Source of the DNA: Oscillospiraceae bacterium
GTDB lineage: Bacteria; Bacillota_A; Clostridia; Oscillospirales; Oscillospiraceae
DNA: 64,000 nucleotides
Reading direction: 5' to 3'
Assembly (NCBI GenBank): GCA_015067895.1
Contig: SVLP01000001.1
Coordinates: 62,001 to 126,000 of the forward strand
Shown: one piece after another, positions 7,536 through 14,569 of the stretch
Position numbering within the stretch: position 1 is the first letter of the stretch
Layout: every line of letters starts with the position of its first letter
The notes under the pieces: generated by a model
Database searches by the model: none
Told to the model about the DNA's origin: nothing
Seen by the model: only the letters and a program-made list of their open reading frames with translations
Position numbers and translations under genes: made by a program

Positions 7536-8554
7536 TGAAGCGTATCGCCGCGCTGCTTCTGTCCCTCTCGCTGCTGCTGTGCGGCTGCACCGGGGCAGGG
7601 GAGGAGAACAAGCAGTATTCCGCAACCTTCCTGACGGTCTTCGACACCGTCACCACCATCGTGGGCCGGGATGTCAGTGAAGCTGCCTTCACCGAAAAGG
7701 CCCAGGCCGTCCATGACGAGCTGATGATCTACCACCGGCTCTTCGACATCTACAACGAATACGACGGCTTCCACAATCTCAAGACCGTCAACGACCGTCC
7801 CGGCGAGGCCGTGACCGTGGATCAGGACATCATCGACCTGCTCACCGACTGCAAGGCCTATTACGAGCTGACCGGCGGGCGGGTCAACGCCGCCATGGGC
7901 AGCGTCCTGGCCCTCTGGCATGAGACCCGCAGTGACGGTCTGGACGATCCTATGAACGCCAGGCTCCCCGATGCCGACGCCCTGGCGGAAGCTGCGAAGC
8001 ACACCGGCTGGGACAGCATCGTCATCGACGAAGCCAACCGGACGGTGACCATCACCGATCCCGGTGTGAAGCTGGATGTGGGCGCCATCGCCAAGGGCTG
8101 GGCTGTCCAGCGGGTGGCGGAAAATGCCCCCGAGGGGCTGCTCATCAGCGTCGGCGGCAACGTCTGCGCCACCGGCCCCAAGGATGCCGCAGGCACCCCC
8201 TGGGTGGTGGGAGTCCAGAACCCCGACGGCGGAGAGGAGTACCTGAATACCCTCTATCTGACCAAAGGCAGCATGGTCACCAGCGGTGACTACCAGCGCA
8301 CCTACATGGTTGGCGGCGAATTTTACCACCACATCATCGACCCCGACACCCTCTACCCCGGCAAGCTGTGGCGGGCGGTGACGGTGGTCTGCCCCGACTC
8401 CGGCCTGGCCGATTGCCTGTCCACTGCCCTGTTCCTGCTCCCCCAGGATGCGGGACAGAAGCTCCTGGACGAATGCGGGAGCGTCGCCATGTGGGTCGAT
8501 GCCGACGGAACGATCTACTATTCCGAAGGCTTCCAAGAATTGATACGTACCTGA
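7535..8554 (+). CDS. apbE: FAD:protein FMN transferase (flavin transferase lipoprotein)
   Basis: ApbE-family enzyme (339 aa) that covalently attaches FMN to a Thr of target proteins, here most likely RnfD and RnfG. A short signal peptide ends in the lipobox LLLCGC (Cys18), so it acts outside the membrane. Family motifs visible are FDT near 38, GGRVNAAMG (about 116), the KLDVGAIAKGWAVQ flavin site (about 182-195), TSGDYQR and HHIIDP (about 250-270). The ATG overlaps the stop of the previous gene (TGATG), indicating translational coupling. rnfC follows after 19 bases. The presence of a dedicated flavin transferase fits a functional extracytoplasmic flavin chain. Confidence 0.93.
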   Translation: MKRIAALLLSLSLLLCGCTGAGEENKQYSATFLTVFDTVTTIVGRDVSEAAFTEKAQAVHDELMIYHRLFDIYNEYDGFHNLKTVNDRPGEAVTVDQDIIDLLTDCKAYYELTGGRVNAAMGSVLALWHETRSDGLDDPMNARLPDADALAEAAKHTGWDSIVIDEANRTVTITDPGVKLDVGAIAKGWAVQRVAENAPEGLLISVGGNVCATGPKDAAGTPWVVGVQNPDGGEEYLNTLYLTKGSMVTSGDYQRTYMVGGEFYHHIIDPDTLYPGKLWRAVTVVCPDSGLADCLSTALFLLPQDAGQKLLDECGSVAMWVDADGTIYYSEGFQELIRT

Positions 8555-8573
8555 AATTGAGGTGAAAACCAGT

Positions 8574-9878
8574 ATGAAACATCTGTTTTTTGGCGGTATC
8601 CACCCCAAATACAACAAAGAAATGTCCAAGGTCGTGACGACCCTGCACACCATCGAGCCTGACCTCGTGGTCATCCCCATGGTGCAGCACATCGGCGCGC
8701 CCTGCACCCCGCTTGTCAAAGTTGGCGACCGGGTGCTGAAGGGACAGAAGATCGGCGACGGCGAGGGACTCTGCGTCCCCGTCCACGCCTCGGTCTCCGG
8801 CTTCGTCAAGGCCATTGAGCCCCGGCCCCATGTCCGGGGAACCAACATCCTGTCCGTGGTCATCGCCAACGACTTCAAAAAGGAGTCCGTCACCATGCCC
8901 ATCCCCGACACCGACGACGAGATCCTCCATGCCATCCGGGAGGCGGGCATCGTCGGCATGGGCGGCGCGGCCTTCCCCGGCAATGTCAAGGCTCTCGGTG
9001 CCATGGGCAACGTGGACACCCTGATCGCCAACGGCTGCGAGTGCGAGCCCTACATCACCGCCGACGACACCCTCCTGCGGACAAGACCGGAGGATGTGAT
9101 CGCCGGTATGCAGATCCTGTATCGCATCCTGAAACCCAAGCGTATCGTCCTGGCTGTGGAGGACAACAAGACCGAAGCGATCGACAAAATTCTGAATTCG
9201 AATCTGCTTGCGGACTTTGCGGATACTCCCATCGAGCTGGTGATCCTGCCCACCCGCTATCCCCAGGGCTCCGAGAAGCAACTGATCCAGGCCGTCACCG
9301 GCCGTCAGGTGCCCCCCGGTCAGCTCCCCGTGAAGGTGGGCTGCGCCGTGTTCAACGTGTCCACCTTCGCCGCCATCTGCCGGGCGGTCACCGAGGGCAA
9401 GCCTCTGACCGAGCGCATCGTCACCGTCTCCGGCGAGGCCATCGCCCAGCCCCAGAATTTCATCGTCCCCATCGGCACTTCTTTCCACGACCTCATTGAG
9501 ATCGCGGGAGGCCTTCACGATAAGACCGAGCGGGTCATCTCCGGCGGCCCCATGATGGGCGTGGCCCAGAGTGATCTTGCGGTGCCCGTCATCAAGGCCA
9601 CCAACTCCATCCTGTGCCTGCTGAAGGACGTTAACGGTGCGGCGGAGAACCCCGTATGCCTGCGCTGCGGCAAGTGCGTCAGCGTGTGCCCCATGAGATT
9701 ACAGCCCCTGTACATGTACCGCTTCACCAATGCCGGTCGTGTGGACGAGCTGAACCGCATGAACCTGCTCGACTGCATGGAGTGCGGCAGCTGCGCCTTC
9801 ACCTGTCCCGGCAAGCTGCCCCTGGTGGAGACCTTCCGCAAGGGCAAGCAAATGGTAAGGGAGGCTCAGAAGAAATGA
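8574..9878 (+). CDS. rnfC: Rnf-type electron transport complex subunit C
   Basis: Cytoplasmic peripheral subunit (434 aa) that exchanges electrons with NAD(H). The N-terminus has the RnfC barrel-sandwich (FFGGIHP, then VKVGDRVLKGQKIGDGEG), a flavin/NADH-binding domain with GMGGAAFPGNVK and NGCECEPY (about 125-160), a SLBB-like region, and two 4Fe-4S clusters near the C-terminus (Cys362/365/368/372 and Cys401/404/407/411). A GTG four codons upstream is also in frame, but the GAGGTGA site fits the ATG at 8574. Its stop overlaps the rnfD start. All expected cofactor sites are present, so the subunit looks functional. Confidence 0.94.
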   Translation: MKHLFFGGIHPKYNKEMSKVVTTLHTIEPDLVVIPMVQHIGAPCTPLVKVGDRVLKGQKIGDGEGLCVPVHASVSGFVKAIEPRPHVRGTNILSVVIANDFKKESVTMPIPDTDDEILHAIREAGIVGMGGAAFPGNVKALGAMGNVDTLIANGCECEPYITADDTLLRTRPEDVIAGMQILYRILKPKRIVLAVEDNKTEAIDKILNSNLLADFADTPIELVILPTRYPQGSEKQLIQAVTGRQVPPGQLPVKVGCAVFNVSTFAAICRAVTEGKPLTERIVTVSGEAIAQPQNFIVPIGTSFHDLIEIAGGLHDKTERVISGGPMMGVAQSDLAVPVIKATNSILCLLKDVNGAAENPVCLRCGKCVSVCPMRLQPLYMYRFTNAGRVDELNRMNLLDCMECGSCAFTCPGKLPLVETFRKGKQMVREAQKK

Positions 9879-10816
9879 AACTGACCGTTGCATCTTCCCC
9901 TCATATTCGCGGTAATTTCCGCACCAACCGGATCATGGCCGATGTGATGATCGCCCTGACTCCCGCATTGGCGGTGGGTGTGGCCCGGTTCGGCACGAAG
10001 GCCCTGATCCTGACCCTGGTGTCCATGGCCTCCGCCGTGGCCGCCGAGTGGCTCTACAGCAAGCTGACAAAGACCCGCAACACCACAGTGGACGGCTCCG
10101 CTCTGGTCACCGGCATGCTGCTGGCCATGACCCTGCCCCACACCTGCCCGCTGTGGCTGGTGATCCTGGGCAGCGTCTTCGCCATCGGCTTCGTCAAGTG
10201 TCTCAGCGGCGGCCTGGGCCAGAACATCTTCAACCCCGCCCTGGCTGCCCGCGCCGCCATGATGGCTCTGTATCCCGTGGGCCTGACCCGGTATCTGGAC
10301 ATTGACGGCGTCACCGCCGCCACCCCCCTGCACCATATGGTCATGCCCGGCCTGCCTGAGCAGACCGTCGCGCAGATGTTCCTGGGCAATTGCCCCGGCT
10401 CCATCGGTGAGATCTCCGCTCTGGCTCTGCTGGCCGGCGGCGCGTATCTGGTCTACCGCAAGGTCATCTCTGTCCGCATCCCCGCCGCCTACATCGGCAC
10501 CGTGGCTCTGCTGACCCTGGTGTTCCACAAGACCGACGCGCCCATGGAGTGGATGCTCTACTCCCTGTTTTCCGGCGGCCTGATGCTGGGCGCCATCTTC
10601 ATGGCCACCGACTACGCCACCTCTCCCGCCACCCCCATGGGTCAGATCGTCTACGGCATTGGCTGCGGTGTGCTGACCGTGTTCTTCCGCTACTTCGGCC
10701 TGTTCCCCGAGGGCGTTACCTATGCCATTTTGCTGATGAACGCTTTCGTCTGGTTCATCGACCGCCTGACCCCCATCCGCCGCTTCGGCACCGTGAAAGG
10801 AGGCGACGCCAAGTGA
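9875..10816 (+). CDS. rnfD: Rnf-type electron transport complex subunit D
   Basis: Polytopic membrane flavoprotein (313 aa) of the NqrB/RnfD family, with about nine or ten hydrophobic segments. The conserved SSPHIR start and an internal GGLGQNIFNPALAAR motif are present. The flavinylation site reads D144-G-V-T-A-A-T150, close to the consensus DxxTGAT but with Ala for Gly; Thr150 would carry FMN added by ApbE. The ATG overlaps the rnfC stop. An earlier in-frame ATG lies within rnfC and has no ribosome binding site. It would connect RnfC in the cytoplasm with RnfG outside. Confidence 0.93.
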   Translation: MKLTVASSPHIRGNFRTNRIMADVMIALTPALAVGVARFGTKALILTLVSMASAVAAEWLYSKLTKTRNTTVDGSALVTGMLLAMTLPHTCPLWLVILGSVFAIGFVKCLSGGLGQNIFNPALAARAAMMALYPVGLTRYLDIDGVTAATPLHHMVMPGLPEQTVAQMFLGNCPGSIGEISALALLAGGAYLVYRKVISVRIPAAYIGTVALLTLVFHKTDAPMEWMLYSLFSGGLMLGAIFMATDYATSPATPMGQIVYGIGCGVLTVFFRYFGLFPEGVTYAILLMNAFVWFIDRLTPIRRFGTVKGGDAK

Positions 10817-11403
10817 AAAAGCCCATCATCGCGTTGATCCTGGCGGCTGTGCTCCTCTTTGCCGTCAACACGGCCGTCCGGGAAGCCGGTTTTGAGAATT
10901 CCTGGAAAGCACACCAGGAGCTGCTGCAGACCCTCCTGCCCGGCGCGACGGAGTTCACCGTGGTGGAATTCAGCTCCGGCGAGGATATCTTCATCCGCTC
11001 CGTCCATGAGGCCGACCAGGGCTTCGTCATCGAAGTCAGCACCCAGGGCTACGCCGACGAGATCACCATGCTCATCGGTGTGAACAGGGAAGGAAAGGTC
11101 ACGGGCCTGGTAGTCCGGGATGCCTATGAGACTCCCGGACTGGGCGGCAGGGTTCTGACCGACCACGAATTCTTGGCCCAGTTCCTGAACAAGTCCGATA
11201 CCTTCAAGGTCATCACCGATGGCTCCGATGCCTTCTCCGGTGCCACGGATCAGGTGGAGCCCGGCCAGGGCAAGACCGTGCCCATCGATGCCATCACCGG
11301 CGCGACGGTCACCAGCAAGGCAGTGACCCGCTGCGTCAATGCCGCCGTGGCCTACGTCACCGGTGTGGATGCCGTCACCGAAGCCACTTCCTGGGGAGGC
11401 TGA
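10813..11403 (+). CDS. rnfG: Rnf-type electron transport complex subunit G
   Basis: A 196-residue protein with one N-terminal membrane helix (IIALILAAVLLFAVNT) and an extracytoplasmic FMN-bind domain. The flavinylation motif is D159-A-I-T-G-A-T165, with Thr165 the expected FMN acceptor. ETPGLGGRV (about 110-118) is the other family signature. Start is a GTG at 10813 that overlaps the rnfD stop (GTGA), preceded by AAAGGAGG. In standard clostridial operons rnfE, rnfA and rnfB follow; here only a small unrelated membrane gene and a terminator follow. Confidence 0.93.
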   Translation: MKKPIIALILAAVLLFAVNTAVREAGFENSWKAHQELLQTLLPGATEFTVVEFSSGEDIFIRSVHEADQGFVIEVSTQGYADEITMLIGVNREGKVTGLVVRDAYETPGLGGRVLTDHEFLAQFLNKSDTFKVITDGSDAFSGATDQVEPGQGKTVPIDAITGATVTSKAVTRCVNAAVAYVTGVDAVTEATSWGG

Positions 11404-11406
11404 GTT

Positions 11407-11850
11407 ATGAAAGATAAGAAATATACCCTCAATACCATCCTGACGGTGGTTTTCGCCCTGGAGCTGCTGGTCATGAAACTGGTCAGAGCCTTCGGCCCCA
11501 ACATCATCCTGCCCCTGTTCGACCCGATCCACATGGTCACGCTGTCGCTGGTGGTGCTGGTGCTCGACCACTACCTGGCTCCCGGCGCGAAGCGCAGCTG
11601 GATCGCCATCCCGGTCTTCGCCCTTCTGACCTTCTACATCCTGCCCCAGGCTGCCATGCTGATCCCCATGATGGCGACCGGTGAAGTGCTGTGGGTGCTG
11701 TCCTCCAGCGCCATCTTCACCGCCACCACCTGGGTCTTCACCTCCATCCAGGATCGCCTGTCCACCGGCCCCGCCGCCAGATTTGCTCCTGTCGTGAGTG
11801 CCGTCGGCATCTGGCTGGCCATCCAGGCCTTCGCCGGGATGGGTCTCTGA
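11407..11850 (+). CDS. Unrecognised 147-residue membrane protein, last gene of the Rnf-like operon
   Basis: I do not recognise this family. The protein has about five hydrophobic segments (roughly residues 8-27, 33-57, 64-85, 94-114 and 125-145), few charged residues, and no cysteines, so it cannot hold the 2Fe-2S site that RnfA and RnfE share. It begins 3 bases after rnfG with a GGGGAGG site, and a strong terminator follows 11 bases after its stop, so it is an integral part of the operon. It occupies the place of rnfE/rnfA/rnfB. It could be a scaffold for RnfD or a quinone-binding partner; both ideas are inference. Confidence 0.7.
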   Translation: MKDKKYTLNTILTVVFALELLVMKLVRAFGPNIILPLFDPIHMVTLSLVVLVLDHYLAPGAKRSWIAIPVFALLTFYILPQAAMLIPMMATGEVLWVLSSSAIFTATTWVFTSIQDRLSTGPAARFAPVVSAVGIWLAIQAFAGMGL

Positions 11851-11861
11851 GCCACAACGCA

Positions 11862-11891
11862 AAAAGCCTGACCGTTCGCGGTCAGGCTTTT
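11862..11891 (+). terminator. Terminator of the Rnf-like operon
   Basis: A 13-bp stem (11862-11874 with 11879-11891) around a TTCG tetraloop, with a T run at its 3' end. Confidence 0.9.
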
Positions 11892-11910
11892 AATATGTCG
11901 AAATACGCTT

Positions 11911-12016
11911 GTAGGGGACGGCGTTCTCGACGTCCCGCCGGAAAATGCGGAGCATTTTTCGGAATCCATACCGAACTGCCGCTGCGCGGTCGGGTCGTCG
12001 AGGACGCCGTCCCCTA
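11911..12016. repeat. GTAGGG-type palindromic repeat, copy 1
   Basis: A 106-bp inverted repeat with arms GTAGGGGACGGCG and CGCCGTCCCCTAC, each continuing imperfectly inward (TCTCGACG and CGTCGAGG). Elements of the same design are at 20519, 40725 and 61198. Confidence 0.8.
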
Positions 12017-12031
12017 CGGATACGTGCTTTG

Positions 12032-12625
12032 TTATTCGGTGATACCCCACTCCGGGAAGGCCTCAAACACCTTCGCTTCTCCCTTCCAGGGGAAGGAAAT
12101 GCGGCAGGAGAACAGCTTCGGCTCCTTGGCCGCGTCCCGGCTGCCGTATTTGTGGTCGCCCACCAGCGGGAAGCCCCGGCTGGCAAACTGCACCCGGATC
12201 TGGTGGCTGCGGCCGGTGTGGAGCCGGATGTGGACGAGGGCGGGGTCGGAATCGGTGAGCCGGGTGTACTCCAGGCTGGCCTTTTTCACGCCCTTACGCT
12301 CCTTCTTCACCACGAAAACTTTATTTTTGCGGCTGTCCTTGAAGAGAAAGTCCTCCAGCACACCGCTTTCCGGGGGCACACCGTGGACGAGGGCGCGGTA
12401 CTCCTTGATAAGTTTGCCCTCCTGCACCAGCTTGCTTAGGTTTGCGGCGGCCTGTTTGGTGCGGGCGAAGACCATCACGCCGCCCACGTTCAGGTCGAGC
12501 CGGTGGATGGGGAAGACCTCCCCGCCCAATTGTTCCGCAATGGCGGCGGGCACGGCATGCTCCGAGTCCATCCCCACGGGCTTGACGATGACCGCGGTCT
12601 CGCGGTCGGAAAATAAAATGTCCAT
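12032..12625 (-). CDS. RluA-family pseudouridine synthase, short form without S4 domain
   Basis: RNA pseudouridine synthase of 197 aa. The catalytic motif is HRLDLNVGG with Asp44; the usual form is HRLDxxTSG, so the residues after the Asp are somewhat divergent. A later LHTGRSHQIRVQFA motif and GDHKYG are typical of the RluA family. There is no N-terminal S4 domain, as in RluA/TruC-type enzymes; the target uridine in rRNA or tRNA cannot be told. The start has an AGGAG site. It is a single gene, divergent from an ABC exporter, with a likely minus-strand promoter at 12658-12686 (TGGACA-17-TATACT). Confidence 0.88.
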   Translation of the reverse strand: MDILFSDRETAVIVKPVGMDSEHAVPAAIAEQLGGEVFPIHRLDLNVGGVMVFARTKQAAANLSKLVQEGKLIKEYRALVHGVPPESGVLEDFLFKDSRKNKVFVVKKERKGVKKASLEYTRLTDSDPALVHIRLHTGRSHQIRVQFASRGFPLVGDHKYGSRDAAKEPKLFSCRISFPWKGEAKVFEAFPEWGITE

Positions 12626-12657
12626 AGGAAAACTCCTGATCGAATATTACTGCCATC

Positions 12658-12686
12658 AGTATAGCACTGTCCGGTGAAAATGTCCA
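12658..12686 (-). promoter_or_regulatory. Likely promoter of the pseudouridine synthase
   Basis: Minus strand: TGGACA (12681-12686), 17-base spacer, TATACT (12658-12663). Confidence 0.5.
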
Positions 12687-12704
12687 AATAATCTTTCGTT
12701 GCGC

Positions 12705-12733
12705 TTGCAACATATGAAATTCCGTTGTATAAT
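12705..12733 (+). promoter_or_regulatory. Promoter of the ABC exporter
   Basis: -35 TTGCAA (12705-12710), 17-base spacer, -10 TATAAT (12728-12733), 28 bases before the start codon. Confidence 0.8.
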
Positions 12734-12761
12734 ATCGAAAAATACCAACGGAGGTTCTGAA

Positions 12762-14519
12762 ATGACAACAAAGGACTATCAGAGCAAACGGCCTCTGATG
12801 ATCTTCCTGCATTACTTCAGGAATCATTGGAAGCTGTTTTTGCTGGACATCACCTGCGCGGTGCTGATCGCGGCCATTGATCTGGCCTTCCCCCTCATCA
12901 CCCGCACGGCCCTGTACGAGTGGCTGCCCAACCAGCAGTACCGCTTCTTCTTCACCATCATGATCGTGGTGGCGGCCTGCTACGGTCTGCGGGCATTTTT
13001 GCAGTTCATCGTGGCCTACTTCGGCCATACCTTCGGCATCCGGGTCGAGGCCGATATCCGCGCTGACCTCTTTAAGCATATGCAGGAGCTGAGCTTCGAC
13101 TTCTATGACCGCAACCGCACGGGCCAGATGATGAGCCGCCTGACCACCGACCTGTTCGAGCTGACGGAGCTGGCCCACCACGGCCCCGAGGATCTGCTGA
13201 CCTCCTGCGTCACCATCATCGGCGCACTGATCGTCCTCTTCCGGATCCAGTGGCGGCTGGCCATCGTGGTGGCTCTGACCATCCCGCTGTTTTTGTGCGT
13301 CATCATGACCATGCGCCGGAGCATGAGCAAAGCATCGAAGGAGTCCAAGCTCAAGACCGGCCACATCAACACCGAGATCGAGTCCAGCCTCTCCGGCATC
13401 CGCACGGCCAAGGCCTTCGCCAACGAGGACATCGAAAACGCCCGGTTCAGCGCGGCCAACGAGCTGTTCAAGACCGCCAAGCGGGGCTTCCACAAGGCCA
13501 TGGGCAGGTTCCACAGCACCATGGAGCTGTTCCTGAGCTCCCTGAATGTCATCGTCATCGGCTTCGGCGGCTGGCTCATCATGAAGGGGCAGCTGGAGTA
13601 TGTGGATTTGCTGACCTTCTCTCTGTACATCGCCACCTTCGTCAATCCCATGCGCAAGCTGGCGAGCTTTTCGGAGATGTTCGCCAACGGCTTCGCGGGT
13701 TTGAACCGGTTTGTGGACATCATGCGAACCGAGCCCGCTCTGAAGGACAAGGAGGATGCCAGAGAGCTGAAGGATGTGAAGGGTGCCATCGATGTGGAGA
13801 AGGTTTCCTTCGCCTATGACGGCGACCTGGATGTGCTCCACGATGTTTCCCTGCACATCACCCCCGGCGAGACGGTGGCCATCGTCGGCCCCTCCGGCGG
13901 CGGCAAGACCACCCTGTGCCAGCTGATCCCCCGGTTCTATGAGGTCTCCTCCGGCTCCATCAAGATCGACGGCCTGGATGTCCGGGACGTGACTCAGCGC
14001 TCCATCCATCGCAGCATCGGCATCGTCCAGCAGGATGTGTTCCTCTTTGCCGACACCATCCTGGAGAACATCCGCTACGGCAAGCCCGGTGCCACCATGG
14101 AGGAGGTCATCGAGGCCGCCAAGAAGGCGGAGATCTACGACGACATTCTAGCCATGCCCGAGGGCTTCAACACCTACGTGGGTGAGCGGGGCACCCTCCT
14201 GTCCGGCGGACAGAAGCAGCGCATCTCCATCGCGAGAATTTTCCTGAAGAACCCGCCCATCCTGATCCTGGACGAGGCCACCTCCGCCCTGGACTCCGTC
14301 ACCGAGGCCAAAATCCAGAAGGCCTTTGATGCCCTGGCCAGGGGAAGAACCACCCTCATCATCGCCCATCGCCTGTCCACCATCCGCCAGGCGGGCCGGA
14401 TCATCTCCATCGCCGACGGCGTCATCACCGAATCCGGCAGCCATGAGGAGCTGATCGCAAAGGGCGGCATGTATTCCCAGCTCTACACCACCCAGACCAA
14501 TATCGCCAAGGAGCTGTAA
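12762..14519 (+). CDS. ABC exporter, fused membrane and ATPase domains (MsbA/BmrA type)
   Basis: A 585-residue half-transporter expected to work as a homodimer exporting lipids, drugs or peptides. Six membrane helices fill residues about 20-310, followed by the nucleotide-binding domain: Walker A GPSGGGKTT (about 376), signature LSGGQ (about 480), Walker B LILDEATSALD (about 500) and the H-loop AHRLST (about 534). All ATPase residues are intact. The start at 12762 has a GGAGG site 7 bases away. It is a single gene closed by a terminator at 14532. Substrate cannot be predicted. Confidence 0.92.
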   Translation: MTTKDYQSKRPLMIFLHYFRNHWKLFLLDITCAVLIAAIDLAFPLITRTALYEWLPNQQYRFFFTIMIVVAACYGLRAFLQFIVAYFGHTFGIRVEADIRADLFKHMQELSFDFYDRNRTGQMMSRLTTDLFELTELAHHGPEDLLTSCVTIIGALIVLFRIQWRLAIVVALTIPLFLCVIMTMRRSMSKASKESKLKTGHINTEIESSLSGIRTAKAFANEDIENARFSAANELFKTAKRGFHKAMGRFHSTMELFLSSLNVIVIGFGGWLIMKGQLEYVDLLTFSLYIATFVNPMRKLASFSEMFANGFAGLNRFVDIMRTEPALKDKEDARELKDVKGAIDVEKVSFAYDGDLDVLHDVSLHITPGETVAIVGPSGGGKTTLCQLIPRFYEVSSGSIKIDGLDVRDVTQRSIHRSIGIVQQDVFLFADTILENIRYGKPGATMEEVIEAAKKAEIYDDILAMPEGFNTYVGERGTLLSGGQKQRISIARIFLKNPPILILDEATSALDSVTEAKIQKAFDALARGRTTLIIAHRLSTIRQAGRIISIADGVITESGSHEELIAKGGMYSQLYTTQTNIAKEL

Positions 14520-14531
14520 CCGAACGCAAAG

Positions 14532-14560
14532 AGGCACCCGCCGTCAGGCGGGTGCCTTTT
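14532..14560. terminator. Shared terminator between the ABC exporter and the GH31 gene
   Basis: An 11-bp stem (14532-14542 with 14547-14557) with GTCA loop and TTTT on the plus strand. It sits between convergent genes; the minus strand continues CTTTGCG. Confidence 0.85.
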
Positions 14561-14569
14561 ACTATGCGA

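Noticed and set aside
6426..11850. A Na+-translocating NQR operon
   Set aside because: The C subunit has the two 4Fe-4S clusters of RnfC, absent from NqrA, and there is no nqrF.
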